DNA from: Saccharothrix luteola | GTDB lineage: Bacteria > Actinomycetota > Actinomycetes > Mycobacteriales > Pseudonocardiaceae | DNA length: 64,000 bases | NCBI RefSeq assembly: GCF_020859565.1 | Contig: NZ_JAJHUO010000012.1 | Span: forward strand, 85,766 to 149,765 | Direction: 5' to 3' | In this document: positions 1-9,628 of the stretch, piece after piece | Layout of the letters: each line of letters starts with the position of its first letter | Position numbering within the stretch: position 1 is the stretch's first letter | Notes under the pieces: model-generated | Told to the model about the DNA's origin: nothing | The model's database searches: none | What the model saw: only the letters and a program-made list of their open reading frames with translations | Position numbers and translations under genes: made by a program

Positions 1-1248
1 GGTGTCGCGGCCTTGGCGTTGTCGGGCTGCGCGCCGGGTTCGGGCGACGCCGGGGGACCGGTCGAGCTGAGGTTCTCGTGGTGGGGCAACGAGCAGCGCG
101 CCCGGGCCACGGAGCAGGCGATCGACGCCTTCGAGGCGGCGAACCCCGGCATCGCGGTGAAGGGCGAGTACGCCGACTTCAACGCCTACTTCGACCGGAT
201 CGCCACCCAGGTCGCGGCGAACGACGCGCCGGACGTGATCACGATGGGCGGCGTGTACCCGCGCGAGTACGGCGGCCGCGGCGCGCTGCTCGACCTGGAC
301 GAGGTGAGCGGCTCGCTCGACCTCGGCGGGCTGGACGGGCCGGCGGTGGCCAACGGCCGGTTCGACGGCGTCCAGTACGGCGTGCCGACCGGCGTGAACA
401 CGTACGGGATCGTGGTCAACCCGGCGGTCTTCCAGGCCGCCGGCGTGCCGCTGCCCGACGACGACAAGTGGACGTGGGCGGACTTCGAGCGGATCGCGGG
501 CGAGCTCGCCGACCGGGCCCCGGAGGGCACGGTCGGCGTGGAGGACCCGACGGCGCCGGAGACGTTGGAGATCTTCTCCAAGCAACGCGGCGAAGGGCTC
601 TACACTCCCGACGGCAAGGTCGGCATCAGCACCGGCAGCGTCGAGGAGTGGTTCCGGATGACGACACGGCTGCGTGACGCGGGCAGCACGCCGCAGGCCA
701 CCGTGACCATCGAGCAGGCGGCCCTGTCCGCGCCCGAGCAGACCTTGATGGGCCGCGGTGTCGCGGGGATGCGGTTCGACTGGAGCAACCGGCTGACCGC
801 GCTGCGCGCCGCGTCCGCCCAGCCGCTGGTGATGCTGCGCGCGCCGGGCGAGACGGCGGCCGGGCGGCCGGGCATGTGGTTGCAGGCCTCGCAGCTCTAC
901 ACGGTCAACGCCGCCACCGAGCACCCCGAAGCGGCGGCGAAGCTGATCTCGTTCCTGGTCAACGACCCGGCGGCGGGCGCGGCCATCGGCACGGACCGCG
1001 GCATCCCGGCGAACGAGACCATCCGCGAGCGCATCGCCGGCTCGCTCACCGAGCACCAGGAGGTGGAGGTGGCGTTCATCGACGAGGTCAGCGGCAAGGT
1101 CACCGACGAGCTGGTGCCGGGCCCGGTGGGGTCCACCGACACGTCGCAGATCCTCCAGCGGGTCAACTCCGACGTGCTGTTCGACCGGCTCGGCCCGCCG
1201 GACGCGGCACGGCGGTTCGTGAACGAGGTCGCCGCGGCGATCGGCTGA
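1..1248 (+). CDS. ABC sugar-binding lipoprotein (5' partial)
   Basis: Extracellular solute-binding protein (family 1) that would capture a carbohydrate for an ABC importer. The reading frame is already open at base 1, so the true start lies outside the window. Visible residues begin in the signal peptide and reach the lipobox LSGC almost at once, so the mature protein is nearly complete (about 405 residues, usual for the family). The mature part has typical motifs: FSWWGNE near the N-terminus, DVITMGG, and a C-terminal helical region. Its stop overlaps the start of the next gene (ATGA), so the two are translationally coupled and the glycosidase probably acts on the imported sugar. Permease genes would be expected just upstream, outside the window. 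The substrate cannot be read from sequence. Confidence 0.88.
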   Translation, partial: GVAALALSGCAPGSGDAGGPVELRFSWWGNEQRARATEQAIDAFEAANPGIAVKGEYADFNAYFDRIATQVAANDAPDVITMGGVYPREYGGRGALLDLDEVSGSLDLGGLDGPAVANGRFDGVQYGVPTGVNTYGIVVNPAVFQAAGVPLPDDDKWTWADFERIAGELADRAPEGTVGVEDPTAPETLEIFSKQRGEGLYTPDGKVGISTGSVEEWFRMTTRLRDAGSTPQATVTIEQAALSAPEQTLMGRGVAGMRFDWSNRLTALRAASAQPLVMLRAPGETAAGRPGMWLQASQLYTVNAATEHPEAAAKLISFLVNDPAAGAAIGTDRGIPANETIRERIAGSLTEHQEVEVAFIDEVSGKVTDELVPGPVGSTDTSQILQRVNSDVLFDRLGPPDAARRFVNEVAAAIG

Positions 1249-3275
1249 TGACCTCGATCGACCGCAGGGCGCTGGTGGACCGGTACGCCGTCGAGGTGAC
1301 CGAGGTCGACCCGCGGTCGCCGCTGTCGGTGGGCAACGGCGAGCTGTGCGCCACGGTCGACGTGACCGGGTTGCAGACGTTCCCGCAGGAGTACGCGGGC
1401 GACGGCGGCACGCTGCTCGGCACGATGGCGCAATGGGGCTGGCACAGCACACCGGCGCCCGGCCACGTGCCGGACCTCGCCGACAGCGTCCGCTCGTACG
1501 ACACGCCACGCGGCCGGGTGCCGTACGTCGACCTCGCCGACTTCGACGCGGCCACGCCCGGCCAGCGGTGGCTGCGCGCCAACCCGCACCGGCTGGACCT
1601 GGCCCGGATCGGGCTGGTCGTCGACGGGACGCCGCCCGACCCGGTCGAGCTGCGCGAGCCGCGGCAACGGCTCGACCTGTGGACGGGGACGATCACCAGC
1701 GCGGTGCTGCTGGCGGGGATGCCGGTGCGGGTGACCACGTGCTGCCACCCGGAGCTCGACGCGCTCGGCGTGCGGGTGGCGTCGCCGGGGCTCGCGGGCG
1801 GTCGGCTCGCCGTGCGGATCGCGTTCCCGTACGGCTCGGAGTCGTGGCACGACGCCGCCGACTGGGAGCGCCCCGGCCGGCACGACAGCGCGTCGCAGGT
1901 GCTCGCGGACGGCGTCCGGATCGACCGGCGGCTCGACGCGACCCGGTTCCCGGTGCGCGTCCACGTCAACGCGGGTGCGACGGTGCGGCGGACCGGGCCG
2001 CACGAGTTCGTGGTGGCGACCGACCGGGACGTCCTGGAACTCGGGGTCCGGTTCGGCGACGGCGCCGAGCCGGTGGCGTTCACCGGGGCGTTGATCGCGA
2101 GCGAGCGCTGGTGGCCGCGGTTCTGGTCGTCCGGCGGTGCGGTCGAGCTCGACTCCAGCGAGGACGACCGCGCGCCGGAGTTGCAGCGGCGGATCGTGCT
2201 GTCGCAGTACCTCACCGCGATCCAGTGCGCGGGTTCGCTGCCGCCTGCCGAGACGGGGCTGACGGCGAACAGCTGGCGCGGCCGGTTCCACCTGGAGATG
2301 CACTGGTGGCACGGCGCGCACTTCCCGTTGTGGGGTAGGGCTTCGCTGCTGGCCAGGAGCCTCGACTGGTACTCGCGGAGCCTGGGTGTCGCCCGCGCCG
2401 CGGCACGTGGTCAGGGTTATCGGGGCGCGCGGTGGCCGAAGCAGGTCGGGCCGGACGGGCGGGAGAGCCCCAGCCCGATCGGGGCGTTCCTGGTGTGGCA
2501 GCAGCCGCACCTGATCCACCTGGCCGAGTTGATGCGCAGGTCGGGTGATCGCGGTGCGGTGGCGCGTTATGGCGAGTGCGTGCTGGAGACGGCGGCGTTC
2601 ATGGCGGACTTCGCGGTGGCGACGGAGGGCGGTTACGCGCTCGGGCCGCCGCTCGTGCCCGCGCAGGAGTCGTACTACCGCGACCGGGCCGCGGTGGTGA
2701 ACCCGACGTTCGAGCTGGCGTACTGGGCGTGGGCGTTGCGGGTGGCGCAGCGGTGGCGGGTGCGGTTGGGGCTGGCGGAGGACCCGTCGTGGACGGCGGT
2801 GGCGGACGGCCTCGTGCCGCCGACCGTGCGCGACGGCCGGTACGCCGCGATCGGCACGCCGCCGTGGACCGTGCGCGAGGACCACCCGTCGATGCTGTAC
2901 GCGTTGGGTTTCGTCCCCGAGACCGGTGTGGTCGACCACGGGGTCATGCGGGCCACGTTGCACGACGTGCTGTCGGACTGGCACTGGCCCGGCACGTGGG
3001 GCTGGGACTACCCGGCGATGGCCATGACCGCGACCCGCCTCGGCGAGCGCCGGACCGCGGTGGACGTGCTGCTCAAGGACACGCCGAAGAACGGCTACCT
3101 CGCCAACGGGCACAACCGGCAGTCCGACTGGTTGCCGGTGTACCTGCCGGGCAACGGCGGGCTGCTGGCCGCGGTCGCCCTGATGGCGGCGGGCTGGGAC
3201 GGCGGCCCACCGACCCCCGGCTTCCCCGCTGACGGCTGGACGGTGCGGCACGAGGGCTTGACCTGGGCGCCGTGA
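1248..3275 (+). CDS. Six-hairpin glycosidase-like protein
   Basis: Predicted cytoplasmic glycoside hydrolase with an (alpha/alpha) toroid, 675 residues, related to proteins usually annotated as GH65-like. The N-terminal motif SPLSVGNGELCATVDVTGLQ is typical of this group. Further conserved aromatic and acidic patches are LEMHWWHGAHFPLWG, QQPHLIHLAEL and WPGTWGWDYP. No signal peptide is visible, so it should act on sugars brought in by the upstream lipoprotein system. The ATG at 1248 overlaps the TGA of the upstream gene, which fixes the start; a much longer open frame upstream is only GC-driven. I cannot assign the linkage or catalytic residues with certainty. Confidence 0.7.
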   Translation: MTSIDRRALVDRYAVEVTEVDPRSPLSVGNGELCATVDVTGLQTFPQEYAGDGGTLLGTMAQWGWHSTPAPGHVPDLADSVRSYDTPRGRVPYVDLADFDAATPGQRWLRANPHRLDLARIGLVVDGTPPDPVELREPRQRLDLWTGTITSAVLLAGMPVRVTTCCHPELDALGVRVASPGLAGGRLAVRIAFPYGSESWHDAADWERPGRHDSASQVLADGVRIDRRLDATRFPVRVHVNAGATVRRTGPHEFVVATDRDVLELGVRFGDGAEPVAFTGALIASERWWPRFWSSGGAVELDSSEDDRAPELQRRIVLSQYLTAIQCAGSLPPAETGLTANSWRGRFHLEMHWWHGAHFPLWGRASLLARSLDWYSRSLGVARAAARGQGYRGARWPKQVGPDGRESPSPIGAFLVWQQPHLIHLAELMRRSGDRGAVARYGECVLETAAFMADFAVATEGGYALGPPLVPAQESYYRDRAAVVNPTFELAYWAWALRVAQRWRVRLGLAEDPSWTAVADGLVPPTVRDGRYAAIGTPPWTVREDHPSMLYALGFVPETGVVDHGVMRATLHDVLSDWHWPGTWGWDYPAMAMTATRLGERRTAVDVLLKDTPKNGYLANGHNRQSDWLPVYLPGNGGLLAAVALMAAGWDGGPPTPGFPADGWTVRHEGLTWAP

Positions 3276-3377
3276 GGACGGCGGCGGTGAGGACAGCGGC
3301 GGAACCGCGAGTGCAGGGGCGCAAGGGCAGCGGCGGTGAAGGCCGCGGAACGGCGAGGTCGTGGCGCCGTGAGGCGC

Positions 3378-3414
3378 GGGGCCGGTGCCAGCCCCCAGCT
3401 TTGGCACCGGCCCC
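3378..3414. terminator. Bidirectional terminator hairpin
   Basis: Perfect 13-bp inverted repeat, arms 3378-3390 and 3402-3414 (GGGGCCGGTGCCA), with an 11-nt loop. It lies between two convergent genes. There is no clear T-run, as is usual in actinobacteria. Confidence 0.75.
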
Positions 3415-3516
3415 TCGCAGCGAGAGCGGGCGGAGGGGTCCCGGTCTCGCCGGTCATGGTCCGGCGGTGGGTGCGGGGGCTCCCCCTGAGCGCCGCGCCC
3501 ACCGCCGGGTACAGCG

Positions 3517-3846
3517 TCACCCGAGTGGCGCGGACTCGAAACCGGTCGCCCCGGAGACCCGGTCGAGCGGCACGGCGGAGGCTTCGACGATCCGCTCGAA
3601 GGACACCCCGGCCCGGTCGAAGACCCGCTCCAGCGCTTCGGCGTCGTCGGCGGCGAAGAGGCCGAAGTAGCTGTCGTCACCCGGAACGGCGAGACAGCAC
3701 CGCATGGTGACGGGCGGTGCGCACAGGTCGGCCGCGGCACGCACCGCGGCCATCGCGGCGGCGACCTCGCGCGGGTTCGCCGCGTGCAGGTAGCACTCGG
3801 CCAGGAAGAGCCTGGTCGGCTGCCGCTCCACTCCGATAACGGTCAT
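3517..3846 (-). CDS. Small DUF4242-like ferredoxin-fold protein
   Basis: Protein of 109 residues resembling the SCO4226/DUF4242 group of small alpha/beta (ferredoxin-fold) proteins, some of which bind nickel. Visible features are the strand-helix start RLFLAECYL, a CC pair in VTMRCCLAV, and the terminal FERIVEAS stretch. The ATG at 3846 is preferred over an upstream in-frame start at 3897, because homologues start shortly before the first strand. It lies downstream of the LAL regulator on the same strand. Role unknown; family call is moderate. Confidence 0.55.
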   Translation of the reverse strand: MTVIGVERQPTRLFLAECYLHAANPREVAAAMAAVRAAADLCAPPVTMRCCLAVPGDDSYFGLFAADDAEALERVFDRAGVSFERIVEASAVPLDRVSGATGFESAPLG

Positions 3847-3902
3847 GCGGTCACTCTCGGCCCCACGGCGCGCCGGCGAATCGGGGAGCGACCCCACAGT
3901 TG

Positions 3903-6677
3903 CTACCGCGCGCGGAGGAAGTCCAGGCGGGCCAGCTCACGGCGGGTGCGCACGCCGGTCTTGCGGTAGATGCGGGTCAGGTGCGCCTCGACCGTCTTCT
4001 CGGTCACGTACGCCGCGCCCGCGACCTCCCGGTTGCTCATCCCGGCCGCCACCAACCGCGCGATCCGCAGCTCGGTGGCCGTCAGCTCGTGCTCGTCACC
4101 GCGCCGCAACCCGAGCCGGGCCAGCTCGGCGTCGACCTCCTCGACCCACGACGGCGCGCCCAACCCGTCGAACGCCCGCCGTGCCGCAAGGAACGCCTCC
4201 CGCGCCGCGAGCTTCAGCCGACGCCGCCGCAGCACCCGGCCGCGCACCAGGTCCGTGCGGGCCCGCTCGAACGGCATCGGCAGCCGGTCCAACGCCTCGG
4301 CCGCCGTCGCCAACGCCTCCTCCGCGCCCTCCGGATCGCCCCACGCCATCCGCACGAGCGCACGGGACCTGGCCGTGACCACGGTGATCCACGGCCGGGG
4401 CGCGCGTTCGCGCCGCTCCTCCAACTCGGCGAGCAGCCGGGTCGCCTCGACGGGCTCACCCAGCTCGACCACCGCCTCGACCAGGTCGCCGTACAGCGTG
4501 CTGATCGGGAAGTCGGCCATGCCCACCTCCGCGCACAACGCCACCGCCGCCGTCAGGTGCCCGCGCGCCGCGCCCGGCTCGTGCCGGGACAGCTCGACGA
4601 ACCCCAACACGGCCCGCTGGTGCACCGAGACCCACGGGTCGCCCAGTTCCGCGGCCACTTCCAGCCCGCGCGTCGCCGCCTCGTGCGCCTGCTCCCACCG
4701 GCCACGATGCGCGTCCACCAGCGCCCGGGTGTAGAGCGCGTAGGCGAACCACGGCCGCTGCCCGGACTGCTCCGCCGCCTCCACGGCCTCCGCCGCCCGC
4801 TGCCCGGCCCGCGCCCAGTCGCCGAGCCACACGTCCAACTCGGCCAGGTGGACCAGCTCGTGCACGGCCACCGCCTCGTCCTCGCGCGCGACCTCGTCCC
4901 GGTGCGCCGCCTCGATCAGCGCCCGTCCCTGCACCGGGTCGAGGTACTTCGCCAGCACGCGCAGGGTGCTGCGGGCCGTGCGCGCTTCGCGCGTCTGGTC
5001 GGTCGGCGGCACGAGTGCCGCGGCCCGCGCGATGTCGTCGGTGACCAGGCCGCCCCCGGCCAGCAGCCGGTAGTACGCGCTGGAGACGAGGATGCACGCC
5101 ACCAGGTCGGCCGGCACACCGTCCTCGTGCCCCGCGATCGCCTCCCGCGCCTGCTCGGTGTTGCGCCAGCGCAGCCGGGTGTCGTCCTGGCAGAACAGCG
5201 ACCGGCGCAGGTACGCCCGCGCCCGCAGCACCGGGTCGTCGCCGATCTGCGCCAACGCCTCGTCGGTCATCGCCGTCGCGCGGACCGGGCCCTCCTCGAA
5301 GAACACCACGTACGCCAGGTCGACCAGCAGCGCCGCCCGCTCCGGCCCCGGCGGCACGTCCTCGACGTCGAACGCCTCCAACAGCCTCCGCGCGCCCGAC
5401 GCGTCACCGGAGCGGTACCGGCACACCACCGCCGAGGTCAACGACACCGCCCGGTGGTGGGGGTCCGTCGCGTGCGCACCGGCCAGCTCCCACAACCGGG
5501 CGGCGGCGGTGGGGGCGTTGCGGGCCGACGCGCCGCGAGCGGCCTCGCTCAGCGCCCGCGCCACCTCGGGGTCCGGACCGTCGGTGCTCAACGCCAGGTG
5601 CAGCGCGCGGGTCTCCGGGTCGTCCACGACCTGGGCCAGCCTGCGGTGGACCCTTCTGCGCCTGGTGCCCGACACGGCGGAGAACAACGTGGAGCTCAGC
5701 AACGGGTGGGTGAACCGGATCGCGCCCGACACGATCTCGATCACGCCGCGGTCCTCGGCGTCGACCAGCGCGTCCTCGGCCCGGCCCGGGTCGTCCGAGG
5801 CCCGGCGCACCAGGTCCACGGTCGGGTGCGACAGCGCCGCCGCGCACAGCAACGCGTCCCGGCTGTGGTCGGGCAGCACGGCGAGCCGGTCGGCGAGCAG
5901 GTCCTCGACGGCCCGCGTGGTGGGCAACGGGAGGCCGAACGCGCCGACCCCGCCGGGATCGGGCAGGGCGCGGGCGATCTCCAAGGCGTAGAACGGGTTG
6001 CCGCCGCTGGCCTGCCGGAGGCGGACCAGCGTCGGCCGGGGCAGCGGCGTGCCGAGGTGCGAGCGCAGCAGCCGGTGCAGGGCGCCGACGCTCAGCCCGG
6101 ACAGCCGCAGGTGCGCGAGGTCCGCACGTCCGGCCAGCCCCAGCGGGACGTCGTCCGCGCGGACCGACACCACGACGGCCACGTGCTCGTCGGCCAGTCG
6201 GCGCACCACGTACTCCAGGACGGCCGCGGTGGGCTCGTCCAGCCACTGCGCGTCGTCCACCGCCAGCACCACGGGCGCGGTCGCGGCCATCGCCCGCACG
6301 ATGTCGAGTACGGCCACGTGCACCGCGCGCGGATCACCGGGCCCGTCCTCCGCGTCACGGCGCAGCAGCGCGACGTCCAGCGCCGAGCGCCGCGGGCCGG
6401 GCAGCCGGGCGATCAGCTCGTCGTCCACGCGCTCGACCAGGTCGATCAGGGCGCCGTAGGACAGCCGCGCCTCCGGTTGCGCGGGCCGGCAGGACAGCAC
6501 GGCGTACCCGCGCCGTTCCGCGTCCCGCAGCACGTGCTCCCACAACGCGGTCTTGCCGATGCCCGCCTCGCCGGACACGACCAGGCACGCGGCGCCCGTC
6601 CGGGCGCGGTCGAGCACGCCGGCCGCCACCGCCACCTCGGGCTCCCGCCCGACCAGGTCCCGCCCGGCGTGCCGCAC
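3903..6677 (-). CDS. LAL-type LuxR family ATPase regulator
   Basis: Large ATP-binding LuxR (LAL) transcriptional activator of about 924 residues, the usual size. An N-terminal AAA/STAND ATPase carries Walker A GEAGIGKTALW (about residues 36-46) and a Walker B-like VVLAVDDAQWLDE. A long TPR-like helical middle follows, and a C-terminal GerE HTH ends in TATELRIARLVAAGMSNREV and VEAHLTRIYRKTGVRTRREL. The GTG at 6677 has a GGGGAGG ribosome site 8 nt upstream and is preferred; a frame extension to 6716 exists. Such proteins often control secondary metabolism or sugar use. The divergent neighbour is trpF, 92 bp away, which is a plausible but unproven target. Confidence 0.85.
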   Translation of the reverse strand: MRHAGRDLVGREPEVAVAAGVLDRARTGAACLVVSGEAGIGKTALWEHVLRDAERRGYAVLSCRPAQPEARLSYGALIDLVERVDDELIARLPGPRRSALDVALLRRDAEDGPGDPRAVHVAVLDIVRAMAATAPVVLAVDDAQWLDEPTAAVLEYVVRRLADEHVAVVVSVRADDVPLGLAGRADLAHLRLSGLSVGALHRLLRSHLGTPLPRPTLVRLRQASGGNPFYALEIARALPDPGGVGAFGLPLPTTRAVEDLLADRLAVLPDHSRDALLCAAALSHPTVDLVRRASDDPGRAEDALVDAEDRGVIEIVSGAIRFTHPLLSSTLFSAVSGTRRRRVHRRLAQVVDDPETRALHLALSTDGPDPEVARALSEAARGASARNAPTAAARLWELAGAHATDPHHRAVSLTSAVVCRYRSGDASGARRLLEAFDVEDVPPGPERAALLVDLAYVVFFEEGPVRATAMTDEALAQIGDDPVLRARAYLRRSLFCQDDTRLRWRNTEQAREAIAGHEDGVPADLVACILVSSAYYRLLAGGGLVTDDIARAAALVPPTDQTREARTARSTLRVLAKYLDPVQGRALIEAAHRDEVAREDEAVAVHELVHLAELDVWLGDWARAGQRAAEAVEAAEQSGQRPWFAYALYTRALVDAHRGRWEQAHEAATRGLEVAAELGDPWVSVHQRAVLGFVELSRHEPGAARGHLTAAVALCAEVGMADFPISTLYGDLVEAVVELGEPVEATRLLAELEERRERAPRPWITVVTARSRALVRMAWGDPEGAEEALATAAEALDRLPMPFERARTDLVRGRVLRRRRLKLAAREAFLAARRAFDGLGAPSWVEEVDAELARLGLRRGDEHELTATELRIARLVAAGMSNREVAGAAYVTEKTVEAHLTRIYRKTGVRTRRELARLDFLRAR

Positions 6678-6769
6678 GCGTGCCACCTCCCCGCCGCGGT
6701 GGGCGCAGCGCCACAACCACTATCACCACGCGCTGGGGTCACGGGAAGCTCATCGCTAATGTCTGCGGC

Positions 6770-7369
6770 ATGTACGTGAAGTTGTGCGGGCTGCGCACGG
6801 CGGCCGACGTCGCCGCCGCCGTGGACGCGGGTGCCGACGCGGTCGGTTTCGTGCTCAGCGCGAGCGTCCGGCAGGTCGACCCGGAGACCGCGCGGCGGCT
6901 GGTGCGCGAGGTGCCGCCGCACGTGCTGTCCATCGGTGTGTTCAGCGGGGTGGCGGCGGCGGACGTGCGCCGGCTGGCCGAGGAGTCCGGCGTCGGCGCG
7001 GTGCAGCTGCACGGCGACTACCCGCGTGCGGCGTTCGACGAGGTGGCGGTCGTCGGTGTGCCGCTGGTCCGGGCGGTCGCGCTGACGGCGGACACCGACG
7101 TGCGGGTCGGCGCGTACGGCGAGCGGATGCTCCTGCTGGACTCGCCCCGGGCGGGCTCCGGCCACCGGTGGGACCTCGCCGCGCTCGACGGCGCCCGACC
7201 GGAAGGCGACTGGCTGCTGGCGGGCGGCCTGGGTGTGGACAACGTCGCCGAGGCCGTCGCCCGCGCCCGGCCGTGGGGTGTGGACGTGTCGAGCGGTATC
7301 GAGGCGAGCCGCGGGGTCAAGGACCACGGCCTGATGCGGGAGTTCGTCGCCGCCGCGCGTACCGCCTGA
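6770..7369 (+). CDS. trpF: Phosphoribosylanthranilate isomerase
   Basis: TrpF converts N-(5'-phosphoribosyl)anthranilate to CdRP in tryptophan synthesis. The 199-residue protein has the family motifs: YVKLCGLRT at the N-terminus (catalytic Cys), VQLHGDY, LLLDSPRAGSG, LLAGGL and GVDVSSGIEASRGVKD (phosphate-binding and catalytic Asp region). The length matches a one-domain (beta/alpha)8 barrel. The ATG at 6770 is the start nearest to the first beta strand. No other trp gene is beside it; it is divergent from the LAL regulator and convergent with the CocE hydrolase. Most actinobacteria use bifunctional PriA instead, so a separate trpF here is notable. Confidence 0.88.
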   Translation: MYVKLCGLRTAADVAAAVDAGADAVGFVLSASVRQVDPETARRLVREVPPHVLSIGVFSGVAAADVRRLAEESGVGAVQLHGDYPRAAFDEVAVVGVPLVRAVALTADTDVRVGAYGERMLLLDSPRAGSGHRWDLAALDGARPEGDWLLAGGLGVDNVAEAVARARPWGVDVSSGIEASRGVKDHGLMREFVAAARTA

Positions 7370-7381
7370 CCGCGCCCTCTC

Positions 7382-7401
7382 GCCGTCAGCCGCCTGACGG
7401 C
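7382..7401. terminator. Short hairpin at convergent gene ends
   Basis: Perfect 8-bp inverted repeat (GCCGTCAG / CTGACGGC) with a 4-nt loop, just after trpF and covering the stop codon of the convergent CocE-type gene. Plausible shared terminator; short, so only moderate confidence. Confidence 0.4.
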
Positions 7402-9005
7402 TGCCGCCGAACGGGCAGGACGATCGCCGACGGGTGGTCCGGGTCGTGGTGGACGGACTGCTCGGCGGCCAGGAGCCGGGTCGCGGTGGCGTGCGGCTCG
7501 CCGGTGCCGGTGTTCCGGGCGTACCGGGGGAACGCGCCGCTGGACACCTGCACCCGCACGCGGTGGCCCCGCCGGAAGCGGTGCGCGGTCGGCCACAGCG
7601 CGACCTCCGCACGGGTCGTCTCGTCCGCGCCGGACAGGCTCACCAGGCCGTCGCAGACGTTCACCGAACGGCCGCGCGGGTCGACGTCGCACAGCCGGAC
7701 GAACACGTCGGCGTGCGGCAGGCTGGAGCGGAACCACACCTCGGCCGTCACGTCGCCGATCACCTCCACGTCGTCGGCCAGCGGCGCGGTGGTGTAGGTG
7801 AGCACGTCCGGCCGGGCCTCCAGCGCGGTGTTGTCGACCCGGCCGCCGCCGGACCCCAGCCGCACACCGCCGACGGCGGGCGTCGGGTCGGCCGGGTCGT
7901 ACCGGTACCGGTCGGGCGTCGACCCGGCGGGAGGCCGCTCGCCCAGCTCGCCGCCGGGCCGCAGGTGGAAGTGCCGGGGCTCGTAGCCGTGTGGCGGCCA
8001 GGAGTCGAAGTCGCGCCAGGCTTCCTCGCCCGTCACGTACAGCCGCACCGGAGCGCGCTCGGGCGGCTCCTCACCGCGTGCCAGGGCGAGACCGAACCCC
8101 AGGGCTTCCCGGATCGGGGTGTCGGTGGGGGACACGTGCGTCCACGGCCCGACGGTGAGCCGCGCCGGACGTCCGGCTTCCCGCAAGGCCCGGAAGTCGC
8201 GCAGCTGGCCGGGCAGGAAGATGTCGTACCAGCCGGCGATCGAGCTGACCGGCACCGTCGTCCGCGCCACCCGGCGCCGGTGGTCCATCGCGGCCCACCG
8301 CTCGTCGTCCGCGTCGCGGGCCAGGACGTCCTGGAAGTAGTCCGAGCGGCGCCCGGTGGCGGCCACGTCGGCGCGACCGAGCGGGAGCGTGGTCAGCGCG
8401 CGGCGGGTCCTGCGGCCCTGGAGCACGTTGCGCAGCCGGGCGAAGCGGCGCTCCTGGCCCGCGACCATGACCGCCCACGCGAACGGCGCCTCCAGCGAGA
8501 ACCCGTCCGCGCGCAGGAACTCCAGCGTCGACGCCGACTCGGCCACCTGGGGGATCATCGCCTTGACCTGCGGCGGCAGGCGGTCGGCCACGGCCCACTG
8601 CACGTGCCCGAGGTAGCTCGCGCCCACCAGCACGATCGAGCCGCCGAACCACGGCTGCTCCACCAGCCACGCCAGCGTGGCCAGGCCGTCCTCGCGCTCG
8701 CGCCGCATCGGGTCGAACGTGCCGCCCGAGCCGAACGTGCCGCGCGTGCTCTGCACCAGCACCTGGAACCCGCGTTCGGCCAACGGCCGCGCCAGGGCCG
8801 TCCCGATCACGCCACGCCGCCCGTACGGGCCGCGGATCAGCGCGGTCGGCAACGACTCGCCGCCGACCCGCGGCGCCCAGCGGTCCGCCAGCAGCTCGAC
8901 GCCGTCGGGCATGGGCGTGCGCAGGTCGTGCCGGACGACGAGGTCCCGGGTGATCGGCGGGTCCAGGCGCAGGAGGCGCTGGACGAGGTGGCTGCTCAGG
9001 TTCAC
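7386..9005 (-). CDS. CocE/NonD family serine hydrolase
   Basis: Alpha/beta hydrolase of 539 residues in the CocE/NonD (X-Pro dipeptidyl-peptidase S15-like) family, which cleaves acyl or ester bonds. The catalytic serine lies in GASYLGHVQW, the family motif AGWYDIF follows, and GPWTHV supplies the probable catalytic His. The C-terminal part is the beta jelly-roll typical of the family (VIGDVTAEVWFRSS). No signal peptide, so probably cytoplasmic. The GTG at 9005 overlaps the TetR stop by 4 nt (GTGA), so it is translationally coupled to the regulator and likely controlled by it. Substrate unknown. Confidence 0.85.
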   Translation of the reverse strand: MNLSSHLVQRLLRLDPPITRDLVVRHDLRTPMPDGVELLADRWAPRVGGESLPTALIRGPYGRRGVIGTALARPLAERGFQVLVQSTRGTFGSGGTFDPMRREREDGLATLAWLVEQPWFGGSIVLVGASYLGHVQWAVADRLPPQVKAMIPQVAESASTLEFLRADGFSLEAPFAWAVMVAGQERRFARLRNVLQGRRTRRALTTLPLGRADVAATGRRSDYFQDVLARDADDERWAAMDHRRRVARTTVPVSSIAGWYDIFLPGQLRDFRALREAGRPARLTVGPWTHVSPTDTPIREALGFGLALARGEEPPERAPVRLYVTGEEAWRDFDSWPPHGYEPRHFHLRPGGELGERPPAGSTPDRYRYDPADPTPAVGGVRLGSGGGRVDNTALEARPDVLTYTTAPLADDVEVIGDVTAEVWFRSSLPHADVFVRLCDVDPRGRSVNVCDGLVSLSGADETTRAEVALWPTAHRFRRGHRVRVQVSSGAFPRYARNTGTGEPHATATRLLAAEQSVHHDPDHPSAIVLPVRRQPSGG

Positions 9006-9601
9006 CGGTCGCGCTCCTCGGTCAGGGCGCCCCCGGTGATCACCGAGAACACCTCCATCAGGCGGTCGGCGAACGCCGCCGGGTCGAGCGGCTCCGGCCC
9101 TTCGACCACCCACGTGTTGACCACCGCCGCCCACCCCCCGGTCACGAACGCGGTGAGGTCGTCCAACACGTCCGGCGCCTGCGGCGCGCCGGGCAGCCGC
9201 CGCACGAGCTCCCGGTTGAACGGGCTGAGCAGGCCGCTCAACGCCACGTTCAGCCGGTAGGCGCACGGTCCGGTCAGCATCGCCCGGTAGAACGGCCGGT
9301 GCCGGGCGAAGTGCCGTGCCGCGGTCAACGCCCGCGCGTGCTCGTCGGACGGGTCCGCGCCGCGCGTGACCTCCGGCAGCAGCCCGGTCTCCACGAGGTC
9401 GAGCGCGGCGGCGGTCAGCAGCGCGTCGCGGTCGCCGAACTGCTGGTAGACGAGCTGCCTGCTCACGTCCGCCGCCTCGGCGAGGTCGGAGATCGGGATG
9501 TTCGTCGTGCCCCGTTCGGCGACCAGCGCCACGGCCGCCCCCAGGAGGGCGGACCGCGAGCGGCGGACCCTCCGGTCCGGGCGGTGTGCCGTCTGGTCCA
9601 C
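9002..9601 (-). CDS. TetR/AcrR family regulator
   Basis: One-component repressor of 199 residues. The N-terminal HTH is visible in LGAAVALVAERGTTNIPISD and VSRQLVYQQFGDRDALL (about residues 20-60). The C-terminal ligand domain is helical and variable. It leads a two-gene operon with the CocE hydrolase and is divergent from mmuM; a palindrome in the 59-bp gap is its probable operator, so it likely represses both directions and itself. Confidence 0.88.
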   Translation of the reverse strand: MDQTAHRPDRRVRRSRSALLGAAVALVAERGTTNIPISDLAEAADVSRQLVYQQFGDRDALLTAAALDLVETGLLPEVTRGADPSDEHARALTAARHFARHRPFYRAMLTGPCAYRLNVALSGLLSPFNRELVRRLPGAPQAPDVLDDLTAFVTGGWAAVVNTWVVEGPEPLDPAAFADRLMEVFSVITGGALTEERDR

Positions 9602-9628
9602 GCACCGAGTATGACGCCTGTCAGGAAA

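Noticed and set aside
3900..6779. Very long open frame antisense to the LAL regulator
   Set aside because: High-GC DNA gives long antisense frames; this one has no domain motifs or start signals, while the minus-strand protein has clear ones. Similar antisense frames elsewhere were rejected for the same reason.
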